64,000 nucleotides of DNA from Watersipora subatra. Lineage: Eukaryota; Bryozoa; Gymnolaemata; Cheilostomatida; Watersiporidae. The notes under the pieces are model-generated. The model was not told where the DNA came from and did no database searches. It saw only the letters and a list, made by a program, of their open reading frames with translations. The DNA is taken from the NCBI RefSeq assembly GCF_963576615.1, contig NC_088714.1, forward strand, positions 33,264,643 through 33,328,642. Direction: 5' to 3'. Position numbers and translations under genes: made by a program. How positions within the stretch are numbered: the first letter of the stretch is position 1; each line of letters opens with the position of its first letter. This document shows positions 12,241-24,800 of the stretch, in pieces.

Positions 12241-12370
12241 GTAAGTGCATTGGGTAAGTGCATCGGGTAAGTGCATCGGGTAAGTGCATCGGGTAAGTGC
12301 ATCGGGTAAGTGCATCGGGTAAGTGCATCGGGTAAGTGCATCGGGTAAGTGCATCAGGTAAGTGCATCAG
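12241..12370. repeat. 13-bp minisatellite, 10 units, each containing GTAAGT
   Basis: Unit GTAAGTGCATCGG, exactly 13 bp apart from 12241 to 12358. Each unit on the + strand holds GGTAAGT, the consensus 5' splice site. The 64-codon minus frame is a by-product. Confidence 0.97.
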
Positions 12371-14410
12371 GCCTACATAAAATGAGATAAAATGAGAAGT
12401 CAATGAAAAGAAGAGAAATAGCTTACATCACTGAAGGTCAAATATACTGGGTGAGTTTTACAAAAGACATTTGCTCAGCGGCTATGTTTACAAGTCTTGA
12501 GGAGTATTGTACTCTAACAAAGAGCAGTAGATAAAAACATTTATTTTATTTACGTTAATCATGTTTATCCATTGTTAATATTTCCTCTTATACGGACCGC
12601 TGATAATATTGTTGTGGTTCATACTGTTCTACATTTATTTTTATAGAAAGTATATTTTATACTAAGTATATTTTGATGGTTGCAGGTGGCCAACCACTCT
12701 TATTTATCATGTTCTTTCTATTACTCATCCACTAATACCCACGTATGCTGTGGATAACTCCACTAGTAAGCCATGTTCAATTGTGAGATTTTTTACTCTA
12801 TCAAATCTGTAAATGTAATTGGACGAAAACTTTATCTACTCCTAAAAAGCACGCCCTTTATTTGCACGCAGACAAATCTCCTCCGTTTTTGCAAACATAT
12901 TGACAGCGGCATTTGGAGACAGTCGATTTGAGCGGTGTCCACCGCCATAAACAGTATTCGTTTTTGTTTTGTTCATTGAGTTTTTGTTCACTGATATTAT
13001 TAGAAGAAGCATATTTTTTATTTCTAGAATTTTACTTAAGACCCAACTATAAATTCTTGCGTACTAACAAAATGCAAAGAAAAACATCACACATTGCATA
13101 ACGTCTTTTCGAGAGAATTACATGAGAGTATTTAATTCTATGCAAAGCCACATATTTATGGCCGGTAAATATAGGTGTCATTGTCTAATACTTTTAGACT
13201 GTAAACATGGATGATTAGCACCGACAAGCTATAGGCAACCAGCGGTAGACAATGACATCAAGTTGTAAAAGTAGAACTACCTTTTAAAGTTATTCTCTCA
13301 GATTCAGGTACAGAAATATTTAGGTCCAAACTAACTGGAAGGCCTACTCTTCAACGCAATGTAAATCAAGATTATTATAGTTATTATATAAAGTTTTTAT
13401 TATAGTAAATAATTAAACTTATTGTCTCATATTTAGACAAAGAAATCTTTAGATCAAAACCAACTGGAAGATCTACTTTTCATCACAGCTTAAATCAAGA
13501 TTATATAGCAGAAACATTAACATTCTTTTAATCATTTTGGGTGATAGGAATCATATTTAGGCCTGGTATGACTGATTTTTTAAAGATTTCATCGAATTTT
13601 AAGGAAAGACACTAGAGCGGACAGAGAGCAGTCAAGCTGATACCTGTTATAGACTAATTAAACACCTCTAACTTATGCAGACCCTTTCATGTATCCTCAA
13701 CACCTTCTCTCATCATTTGACAATGTAGAGTATAAATACGAGATATGTTAGATGAATTCGTCTCCATAAGCATTCACTAATCTGTCTGGAGGTCTTCTGT
13801 CATGCTATTATCCCTTCCATAAATAACAATAGTCTCTTTAGCAGTTATCTGTGATCTTTAGCATAGCGAGAGCCTCTCAATGCAAACATGTTACATTTAA
13901 GGTGTTAAATTCATCATTAGAAAAGATTAGCTATTAGGAGTCAATTCGATAGAGGTATTAGCTGCATTTAGATGTGCTCTTATGTAATATCTGGCGGCAT
14001 CCGGTGACTTAGCGCCTGTTTATGCTCACTTCCCACATTGGTTTTTAATATGGCCGTGTAATAATTATAGGAAATGTAGAACTGAATTGCATTGGTTTAT
14101 AAAAAAAAGACAATATAATTATGTCTAAAAGATAGTTAATATAGAAAAAACATGTAACACAACACTGCCATAAAAAAGAAAAAAATATTATTTAAAATCA
14201 ATTAAACTGGTAAAGCTATAATACTGATAAAATAGAGTTATTGACCTATAACAACAATAACAATAGATAACCTGAAGATCACAACTTACACATTATCAAT
14301 AGATTAATTCGTATATCACAAGCTTACCGATATAGTCATTTTAATATCTTAATATTACAGGCTATCAATACAGCTATTGGGCCTTTGCAACATTGTCAGA
14401 GACTTCCACA
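12371..14410. other. Gene-free interval
   Basis: AT-rich, no supported exon. The 62-codon frame at 12913 is not recognised. Confidence 0.5.
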
Positions 14411-14427
14411 GCCTCTACACCATTAAG

Positions 14428-14504
14428 AGAGCTTTTTCTGCTATCACAACTCTATTAATAGAGCTTTTTCTGCTATCACAACTCTATTAATAGAGCTTTC
14501 TAGT
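14428..14504. repeat. 32-bp tandem repeat, about 2.3 units
   Basis: AGAGCTTTTTCTGCTATCAC followed by AACTCTATTAAT is repeated without change, then starts a third time. Confidence 0.9.
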
Positions 14505-14652
14505 TCACTTAGCACTAAAAATAAAGGAATTGAAACATTTAAACAAGCTTTTATCTAATCTGACAATATTAAGTCTAAAGTCATCCTAAACTCCAAGCAC
14601 CAAACTCTATTGAGAATAAGATTATTAGAATACACAGAATGGGAGGTTTACT

Positions 14653-14806
14653 ATTTTGGGATCACAGTTTTAGTTGAGCACAAATGCTTAGCTTTGAAAT
14701 CACAGCCTTAGTCGATCATAGAGTTCTTGTTTTAGGATCTCAGTCCGAGTTGATCAGAGAGAATCCTATTGTTGAGATCTCGCCCGTCGCTGATCAGGCA
14801 ACGATA
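14653..14806. repeat. Degenerate 38-bp tandem repeat, about 4 units
   Basis: Successive segments share a GATC(A/T)CAG...AGT(T/C)GATCA pattern at about 38-base spacing, strongly diverged. An old minisatellite. Confidence 0.55.
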
Positions 14807-15790
14807 GCCACAGCTGTAATTGCTAAGCCATTGAAAGGAAAAAAACGGAACAGTTAGAACACCTGGTTTTTTTGAATTTGTACTATGGCATTTAAAATGA
14901 ACCTGGGTCATAAAATGCATGATAGCTGTGCAATGATGCAGGCAGCTTCATGAAACCTCAACTGTCTACATAAAAAATTCTAGATTAGGCTTACCTACTT
15001 GTACGATTCTTTTTAGTAATTCAAGGATTTCACCAGCAGACGTATCCGGATTTGATCAAGTAAACATCTTACTACTTTTCAACTTTATAGCAAAGTCTTG
15101 GTAACAGAGTCCAGTATGCATCTGGGCTCCAATTGCTCTCTCACCAAAGCTAAATTGCGTGTGTCCTATAACAATGTTAAAAAGGGTTACGAATTCTTCT
15201 ATTCAGCTGAGTTAGAGTGAAACAAGTTCAAAAGTACAGCTTATTGGTTGTAACAAAGTGAAACTTTGACACGACCCAATGAAGACTAATTTACAACAAC
15301 TAAAAATCGTTTAAAGTCTGTGAAACCGTGTAACAAGTGTGACATTAAGCTAGGTCTGTTCATTGTGTTGTGATGGCATAAGTTTAAGAGATGCAAAGAC
15401 CAAAACTTATTGATGTCACATTTTACCTTATGCGTAAACTACAGTAGGCTAAAAGTTAAATTCATGTAATAACTCATTGAACCCTTTCATAAAATTGATG
15501 CTCGAATTCCAATAATCATAGCAATGATTTATGATCAGCAAAAGCAAATATATTTCATAAGATGTAAGCGCTATTTATAAGACTGAAGAATGCTAAAAAT
15601 TGGAATGATTAGGTATAAATTTTTTGGCGATTGTATCTAAAACTGGCAAAAAAAGAAAAGAATTGTTGGCCTAAACAGTTTTATTTTATTTATTAACTTT
15701 AAACAAAACTGTTTTTATGTAGTAGTTGAATGGCAGCGTAACAAAATGACCTTCTAATGACCTCTAATATGACACGAGAACAAACAGTGA
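14807..15790. other. Gene-free interval
   Basis: No exon, RNA gene or clear repeat seen. Confidence 0.5.
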
Positions 15791-16006
15791 AATATATAAC
15801 CTACTTGTAGATATATAACCTAAGTATAAATATATAACCTACATGTAAATATATAACCTACATGTAAATATATAGCCTACATGTAAATATATAACCTACA
15901 TGTAAATATATAACCTACATGTAAATACATGTATATACCTACATGTAAATATATAACCTACGTGTAAATATATAACCTACATGTAAATATATAACCTACA
16001 TGTAGA
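15791..16006. repeat. 19-bp minisatellite, about 11 units
   Basis: Unit ATATATAACCTACATGTAA with a few substitutions and one shortened or rearranged unit near 15930. Confidence 0.95.
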
Positions 16007-16464
16007 TCCTTAGAACAGCTGCAATACGCAATAGTAAAGGATAAACATAAGTCTGCAATTACAGACATGCAATTATATATTATACACTGTAGCTGCAAGT
16101 GTTGTCAAGGCGCTTGTTGTTGTTCATCTGATACAGTTAAACTTTGGCAGCTTATACTAGGTTTCCATATAGTGATAGTATAAAGACGAATGGACGTACC
16201 GGTGCCAAAGAGCTACGCTGGACCGACGAGCTAATTATGTTTCTAAAAGAAGCTATAATAGAGAAATGACTGTGCGGCGCCGTGGACTAAGGTTTTAAAC
16301 AAACTTATGCGCGCGTATAAGTGCTCGCAATGGGTTGCTAAGGCTATGAGCATAGCAGGAAGATGTCACATCACACAGCTATTTTGCTTCCAAAAAAGCG
16401 ACACTGAATCACAAGCATAATAAGAGTAGCATGGCTTTTTCCATGATAGAATTGTAGTGCCCTA
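16007..16464. other. Gene-free interval between two arrays
   Basis: Nothing supported. Confidence 0.5.
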
Positions 16465-17896
16465 TGGGGGTGTGTAGCTACGCCATCATACAGGGGTGTG
16501 TAGCTACGCTATCATACGAGGATGTGTAGCTACGCTATCATACGGGGGTGTGTAACTACGCTATCATACAGAGGGAGGGTGTGTAGCTACCCTATCATAC
16601 AGAGGGGGCGGGGTGTGTAGCTACCCTATCATACGGGGGTGTGTAGCTACGCTATCATACAGGGGGTGTGTAACTACGCTATCATACGATGGTGTGTAGC
16701 TACGCTATCATACGGGGGTGTGTAGCTACGCTATCATACGGGGATGTGTAGCTACTCTATCATACGAGGATGTGTAGCTACGCTATCATACGGGGATGTG
16801 TAGCTACGCTATCATACGGGGGTGTGTAGCTACGCTATTATACGAGGGTGTGTAGCTACGCTATCATACGGGGGTGTGTAGCTACGCTATCATACGAGGA
16901 TGTGTAGCTACGCTACCATACGGGGGTGTGTAGCTACGCTATCATACGAGGGTGCTTAGCTACGCTATCATATGGGGGTGTGTAGCTACGCTATCATATG
17001 GGGGTGTGTAGCTACGCTATCATATGGGGGTGTGTAGCTACGCTATCATACGGGGGTGTGTAGCTACGCTATCATACGGGGGTGTGTAGCTACGCTATCA
17101 TATGGGGGTGTGTAGCTACGCTATCATACGGGGGTGTGTAGCTACGCTATCATATGGGGGTGTGTAGCTACGCTATCATACGGGGGTGTGTAGCTACGCT
17201 ATCATACGGGGGTGTGTAGCTACGCTATCATACGGGGGTGTGTAGCTACGCTATCATACGGGGGTGTGTAGCTACGCTATCATACGGGGGTGTGTAGCTA
17301 CGCTATCATACGGGGGTGTGTAGCTACGCTATCATACGGGGGTGTGTAGCTACGCTATCATACGGGGGTGTGTAGCTACGCTATCATACGGGGGTGTGTA
17401 GCTACGCTATCATACGGGGGTGTGTAGCTACGCTATCATACGGGGGTGTGTAGCTACGCTATCATACGGGGGTGTGTAGCTACGCTATCATACGGGGGTG
17501 TGTAGCTACGCTATCATACGGGGGTGTGTAGCTACGCTATCATAGGGGGTGTGTAGCTACGCTATCATAGGGGGTGTGTAGCTACGCTATCATACGGGGG
17601 TGTGTAGCTACGCTATCATACGAGGGTACTTAGCTACGCTATCATACGGGGGTGTGTAACTACGTTATCATACAGAGGGAGGGTGTGTAGCTACCCTATC
17701 ATACAGAGGGGGGCGGGGTGTGTAGCTACCCTATCATACGGGGATGTGTAGCTACTCTATCATACGAGGATGTGTAGCTACGCTATCATACGGGGATGTG
17801 TAGCTACGCTATCATATGGGGGTGTGTAGCTATGCTATCATACAGGGGGTGTGTAGCTACGCTATCATACGGGGGGGGGGGTGTAGCTACGCTATC
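16465..17896. repeat. 26-bp minisatellite, about 55 units, with a duplicated variant block
   Basis: Unit GGGGGTGTGTAGCTACGCTA then TCATAC. The middle (about 17040-17540) is nearly homogeneous, both ends are diverse. A distinctive run with CAGAGGGAGGG, a CAGAGGGGGCGGGG-like spacer and GTAGCTACCCTATC appears at 16565-16625 and again at 17667-17735. Confidence 0.97.
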
Positions 17897-19311
17897 ACTG
17901 TAAAGTAAACTTAGTATTACGAGTGTAAGCCTAAAGTCAGATTCACTCGAAATTTTCAACTTAGCGTAGAGTATGCTACACTTTTAGTTGTTTTATGACG
18001 TTGTTTGATCAAGCAGATGGATCACAGAAAGACATGATTTAGAATTTCTCACTTATTGGAGGTTTGCAAGTAGTGGGAATAAGAAGACATGTGATCTTTG
18101 CGAAGTTTATGCAAACAGGAAACAAAAGATTGGAAAATTTAATGGCGAACTGTTAACATTTTTAGCTGTACTAAAGTCTTGTCTCTAGACTTCCGTACAA
18201 TAGCAAGCAGTGATTCTATGAGCTATGATCACTGTGAGAATTTCCAATAATCTAGGATCTGCTTACACTGCTCTCCTACATTTGTTGAGTGAAGTTGTGA
18301 ATTGCGGGTGAGCCAAGCTTAGATCTTGCATCAATCGATTGCCGCTGAAAGCCATAACAACACAATACTTACAGCGATTTTATGGTAGCAACCAGATTAC
18401 CTAGTCGTTAATCTCAACTTTCAACTGATGTAAAGGGTTACTCATGCTGTGCAGCATTGAGCTCGGAAGTTGCTGTAGCTTCACTGACCAGGGATAACCA
18501 CCTTAAGAGTTTAATCTTAGGACCTCTAAAGACTTCTGTATTCTCTAAGCACCCTGCTATAATTGTATTACAGATATTGTGGATGAAATCGATAGACACC
18601 AAAGCTGAACAGCTTTCAAATAAAAACAGTGCTCAAGGTAATAAATATAAAAATGAATCAAAGCAGCTTAAAAACAACACAATAAACATAATATACTAAT
18701 ACCATGTGTGTGCATTACAGAAATATCTACAGGTTTAATATATAGAATATAAATTCGGGGAGGCTGGTGGAAACCTGAATTCAAAACATAGTCATCTCAG
18801 ATAGCTTTGTCGATAATGCGGGAAGACTTCTCAAGAGATACTCTTTGATGATTAGTCAAAAGATTTAAAGTGGCCTAACTGATAATACTGTCACATCAAT
18901 TGTTTGACATACAACTTAAAAGAGCTTATATTTTGGCACATTTATGAACAGTGTTTAGTTAGACATTGATAATTATATAAATGGTTGTCTGTCTAAGATC
19001 AAATGTGGCTATTGTCGTTGATAGCTATTTATTCCTAAAGTACTACGCCTGCCAAGTCAATCCGCATAATCTAAAGTAAACTTTGCTTTGCATGCCTGCC
19101 TTGACATGTTTTATTAATGCTTTCTATAAATAAGCACTAAAACGAGCAAAAGTTGAACCATATCGATAGAGTATGTCAATTTTGGAAGGGGAAATGTTTC
19201 ATAATATCGCGTCCAAGCAATTCCAAAAAAAGGAAAATGTATGCTAGAAATATTTAATAACAATAATTTCCTGTTTTATTCAAGTATATCGAAAGGTCTT
19301 AAACATTTGTC
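17897..19311. other. Gene-free interval
   Basis: The 80-codon frame at 18457 has no ATG start and no recognisable domain. Confidence 0.5.
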
Positions 19312-19708
19312 TATATATGTTTGTATCGTCTACTGGTGACCTTGATGAAATGGGGTATATATGTTTGTACCGTCTACTGGTGACTTTGATGAAATGGGGT
19401 ATATATGTTTGTATCGTCTGCTGGTGACCTTGATGAAATGGGGTATATATGTTTGTATCGTCTGCTGGTGACCTTGATGAAATGGGGTATATATGTTTGT
19501 ATCGTCTGCTGGTGACCTTGATGAAATGGGGTATATATGTTTGTATCGTCTGCTGGTGACCTTGATGAAATGGGGTATATATGTTTGTATCGTCTGCTGG
19601 TGACCTTGATGAAATGGGGTATATATGTTTGTACCGTCTACTGGTGACTTTGATGAAATGGGGTATATATGTTTGTATCGTCTACTGGTGACCTTGATGA
19701 AATGGGGT
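19312..19708. repeat. 44-bp minisatellite, 9 units
   Basis: Unit begins GTATATATGTTTGTATCGTC. Outer units carry CTACTGG, inner ones CTGCTGG, and one outer variant (TACCGTCTACTGGTGACTTT) occurs near both ends. Confidence 0.96.
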
Positions 19709-20118
19709 AGAATGCTTAAACTCTACATTAAACTTCATCTATTGATGAATGAAATATTGAGTTACACGGCTTATATTTGTAGCAAGACATTGGCACATGA
19801 ATATGTACAACATATAGGTAGTGATGAAGATGTCACACTAGAAATTTTTAACATATAGAAAAATGTTTTCTAACCTATACACAGTTTAGCTTCTGCTGAC
19901 AGTAAAGCAGAGTAGACATTGAGCTACTTGGCTTGTGTTGAGGGTGAATTCTTTACTATTGATTTTTATATTATTATATATATATTATATAATATGGAAT
20001 AAACTGAGAAGTCTATATTTAAGATTGGTTAGTGACTATCCTGTTTTAAGGCAAAGAAAAAGAACTAGATCTAGGGTTTGTCAGAGTCTGTTGAGATATT
20101 TGATAGCAGTTAAGGTAA

Positions 20119-20350
20119 GAAAAGAAAGGTGATGACATGAGGTAAAAAAGGGCAGTGAAAGGAAGTAAAAGATAGAGAAGAGAAAAGTTGAAGAGAAGAA
20201 AAGGTTCAAAAAGGTGAGAGAAAGAAAGGGAGAGTAAGAGAGAAATATGGAGAGATACATCTTAGACATAGAGAGAAAAGGAAATAGAAAAAGGAGTGTA
20301 ATAAGGGTGAAAAAGGGGTGTAATAAGAGTGAAAAAGGGGGAGTAATAAG
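20119..20350 (+). repeat. Purine-rich tract of about 230 bases
   Basis: Almost entirely A and G on the + strand (GAAAAG, GAGAGAAA runs), ending in three copies of a GTAATAAG(G/A)GTGAAAAAGGGG-like unit. The 109-codon minus frame (Leu/Phe/Ser-rich) is a by-product. Confidence 0.85.
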
Positions 20351-20410
20351 GGTACTATAATTTTGCTGTTCTTGTTTACTCTCCTCTAAACTGCTGAGGA
20401 AAGTTGCCAA

Positions 20411-21428
20411 ATATTGTTTGATTTAGGTGATGTTTATTTTCAGCAACTGATGATTTGCTTATTTAAACAGACGTGAAAACATTTACTGTTAAAATTGATG
20501 GCAGTAGTTGTTTATTGTTACTCACTAGTCTCAACAACCCCAAAAATCTCATTTCGGAGAAACATTAAAAAAACTGGAATGCGAATGCGCAATGATGATT
20601 TGCTTATTTTGTGGGCAAAATTTCAACATATGACAGTTTGCAGTAATAGAAGCTGTGCAAGAATTAAAAAGGTTATTGGTTTTTAGTCTTTCGCATATGA
20701 GTAATATGGTATATCTAAGCATTTATTAGTAGAAGAATTTTATTATTACGGCTTTTTAAATTGATCTATTGGCAGTAAAAAAATACAAAATTATTCATTT
20801 AACTATTGCCATATGTTCCTTTCATAGACAATCCCAAATATGTTTGGCAACATGCTTAGGTTCACAGATAGGCTCTAGTTCAGACTAGCATTCTCTTTCA
20901 TTGTTACAGTTGTTTTGTTTGCTGCGTAGCCATTGCACACGCCCCCATCTCATGTAACCAACCTCTTGAGCCAAATGAAATGTAAAATCTGTTGCCAACC
21001 TAACAAAGACCTTCATCTCAAATGAGGTAAGATTTAGCCTGCAGCCATACAGATAGAGATCCTAAAACTGACCGATGCGCCAACCCAAAAGTTGCTATTA
21101 GATATCACAAGTAAGTCAAGCACATTTTTGGCTTACTTGTGGTACCAAAATTGATTTCTAATGAGAACGTTGAATAGGTAATGGTTTAGTTTGGAGATGC
21201 TAGGCACTTTGGACGTATCAGAAATATTCTTGACTTTATCCAGGGTCATAATTTATTGATTTTCTTCAATTCAATTTAAATACACTTAAACTAACTTAAA
21301 CTAACCATAATTGTTGTTTCAGACAATTAAATGTCATAAGATGCAACTGCAAGTTTCATAATGCAAAAACATTTTTGACAAACAAATTCATTAAACTTTT
21401 GGCTAGATTACAAATGGTATAAATAGTG
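20411..21428. other. Gene-free interval
   Basis: No supported feature. Confidence 0.5.
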
Positions 21429-21640
21429 CACAGTCGAATGCAGCTTCTTCGTAATTTACTTTCCCGGACTTCCAATTGTCCGGACAACAACTGGGGTCCG
21501 GATGATTGTTTGATACCGCTGTGCCTGTCCGAAGTATAGTCGACTCTCGCTTCATTAGACTTAACTTCTTCAAACTTCCAACTGTCCGGACGATGTCTGA
21601 GGTCAGGACGATTGTTTGATGCGGCCGTGTCTCCCGAAAA
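21429..21640. repeat. Two diverged tandem copies with GTCCGGA motifs, resembling transposon ends
   Basis: Copy 1 (about 21435-21560) and copy 2 (about 21565-21640) share ACTTCCAA(T/C)TGTCCGGAC and GA(T/C)GATTGTTTGAT. The CAGTCGAA start and repeated TCCGGA recall pogo/Tigger-type terminal sequences; no transposase is present. Confidence 0.45.
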
Positions 21641-21719
21641 ATGACAACTTTTACTGATTGATAACCCTCATGACAGACGATGTGCGCGCGTCAGTTTCCC
21701 ACCAGAGTATTGTACCGTA

Positions 21720-21850
21720 ATTTTTGTTTGTTATTATTAATATTATGTTATATTATTATATATTATATATATTTTGTATTTATATTGTATTATAATATTA
21801 TTATATTATATTAATATCATATTATAGCCTATTGCAGGCACCATATTTTA
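21720..21850. repeat. AT-only low-complexity stretch
   Basis: Runs of TATTATATTA, almost free of G and C. Confidence 0.85.
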
Positions 21851-24800
21851 CTCTCTTGTGTATACTGTGTACATTGTATCATATTGTACCCTACGAGTAT
21901 GTGTGCAAGAAAATATAGGGTGTTTAATATACAGCACTGTACAGCACTCAATTATTAATGTTCTGACATGGCCTAGTCTGTATTAGTCTAAGCAATACAG
22001 GCTATGTTTGTATATGGGTTGGATATAAAGTTGGCTGAAAGAATTTTTCAATATATTAAGTATTAGCTCGAGGCAAAATGTTGCACTGGTAGACTCCATG
22101 TTTTTTGAGCTAGCTGGGAGAGAACACTCTCATTAACAGGCTGAAGAGGTGCTATTACTGGGATGAAAAAAATGAAAAAAACTGCAACATACAAAGCAGT
22201 TGCTGTTGGAAATAGCTCTCTTTAATAGATAGTCTAAGGCTAACACACCAGGGAAACACAAGTAAGAGTGACATGCTTGTGATGTGACAACATAAATGTA
22301 GTTAATTTATTTAATTTTTCTTATTGCGCTCTATGTTTTCCTGGGCTACATTCTTACACTGAATTCTCAATGAACACCAATACACTAGCCAGCTATGCTC
22401 TCCAATAGATCTACATGTATGTTGTATAGAGATGCCAAATATTCCAGTCAGGAAGAAAATGCTTAAAATTAAAACCAGATTCTATAGATAAAACCATTTC
22501 AAACCATACCAACGTTGAAACCATAAACAATAAAACTCTTTAACTCCGAAGTTGTAGGAAAGCATAACTCTATGGACGGATGTTTTCTTCCGTGATCTCA
22601 CTCTATTGTTCAACTCATAAAAGTATGAATCCCGACGACATTTTTAAGCAAAAATAGACCATCTAGGCTGAGACCTAACCATACCAACCATGAAGGTCAC
22701 TCAGATAAACGTCTTTCCCTTTCTAGGTTTCATTTGTTTACCGCAATATGGAGAAGATTCAGAGAAGATGATAAGTTAATATTTTTAGAGACAGTTTATG
22801 AAAAACTGCAGAACAATCTGATCATTCCTGTTCACACCGCAGCTGTGAAACAAACCTTATCAGATGGTAAAAAATATTAATCACTCCCTGGAACTTTGTA
22901 ATCAATCTCATTTCCACTTTTTGCAAAACAGAGCTATGAACGTTAATTTTTAATTGCGAAAAAACTGAATCAGATACAGGGAGTAATCTCTGTATCTCAC
23001 ACTTGACAACAGACGCTATTACTCGTAATCCACGCGTATTAATAGATAGTGATCGACTTTGAGCGTTAATGCTCTTTAGTTATGGCAAAAAGTAGGAACG
23101 AATTGAAGAGATGGAAAACGTTAATAAGATAAGATTATAAGTACAGTTGATTATATAATGTATCAGATTTAATCGCTGAAGGGTTTTTCAATTTCCTGTA
23201 TAGCGGTTCACTCGCGCCATGTAGGAATAATAAGATAACTGAGAGAGAGTGACAGAGGATGGTGACTACCACTGATTAATAGGGTTAAACTTCTCAGACA
23301 CATTCAGGCCCAGTTTATTAAGGCGTTCATAGCTACAACCAGCAAACTAGAACCACCGAACACACCAGACATATATACCCTATGTCTTGAACATCTTTAT
23401 ATCATAATAACTTCTTTTTTAAATACTCTTGAATTCCTATATTATTATTTTATTTATTTATTAGTATTTTTTCACGCAGGCTTGTTTGATTTTGTCAGCA
23501 TTGGCCAGTGAAATAAAATTAAGATGAAACCAAATCAAAAGATTATAAGTAGCAATAGAATAATAATAATGAGGTTACAGTAATAATAATAATAATGAGG
23601 TTACAGTGATAATGAAAAACAATAACAATCAGAATATTTAATAGTTAGCTTCTCACTAGATGAAATAAACTGTAGCTGTAGTCTATATCGATCAGACTAT
23701 TACAAAGTATCCATCTAAGCTCCCAGAAGTTTTTGTTTACGACGTCGGTTACGCTAAACTATTTTCAGTTGATAACCATGGTTACATGTTAACATTGAAT
23801 TTTCAAATGGTTTCTGAAGTCTTTTCATTAGCCCGAAAAACATTGAACTTTGAATTTGGAGGTTGTTAAATACACAAAACTGTGCGAATCCCAAAGACTC
23901 GGCTTTGTGAGACAGTAATTAGCAGTTACCTACAAAAAGGTGATTGTTTCACCTCATTATTGCCAATTTAATTTCAAAAAATCCAGTTTACAAAAAATTT
24001 CTAAAGTGCGATTTCAAGAAAATGAAATGGTACAATGTGAATAGCAGAATGTAATGAGATGCAGATAGCTAGAAGCTTTACAACTGCATCTGCCTCACCA
24101 ACTACAACATTAGAACATTAGATGTTATAGTTGGCTCACAAGCTATCATAGCTTGGCAAGTTCTAGTTGTTGATCCCAAGTAACAATATTGTTCATACAC
24201 TGGTGCAGTTGTCAAACTTAAACTCATTTATCTAGTGGCCGTAGAAGTCCTCAAAGCGCGATGTCTTCATTCTTGCAATAAGTTTGTTGACAATTCTAAA
24301 AGCTGCATGTAGGATACCCTTGAAAATTTGGGCAGTCACGTGTTTTGTTGACGCTTCACTCTTCTCATTTGGACTTGTTCAGAGGTGAAACATAGAGTAG
24401 CTTCAAGTGTTAGTTTTGTTTTACCCAGTCTCACTCTTTATCAAGCCTTGTAAAACAGTGATGTCTCTTTAGCTGTCAGATTTGGTTCACACTTTCAAAT
24501 AATTCATGTGTGAAAAAAAAACAAAGCAATAAAGATTTTGCTGTATTTGTACTGCTGTTTTTTTGCAAACTTTGTGTAGAATTTGGTCTTCTATGAATAT
24601 TGACAGTACTTTTCAAAATAGGTCATTAAAAGCTTTGAAAATTTTACATGTCTTTCCTACAGTTACCGCAAAAAATTCACAGTTTTCATGTTTATTTACA
24701 AAAAGATACCAAGGATTACAAAAAACTTACATGCTGTGTATTGCATTATTTTTTGGGCTTGTTGTATTAGTTGTGCCTCGAAAAGGCTACATCTGGTGAA

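Noticed and set aside
16465-17896. CRISPR-like array
   Set aside because: Units are contiguous with no unique spacers, there are no cas genes, and the DNA is eukaryotic.
20081-20410. Leu/Phe/Ser-rich 109-codon membrane-like protein on the minus strand
   Set aside because: Generated by the purine-rich tract; composition explains the apparent hydrophobicity.
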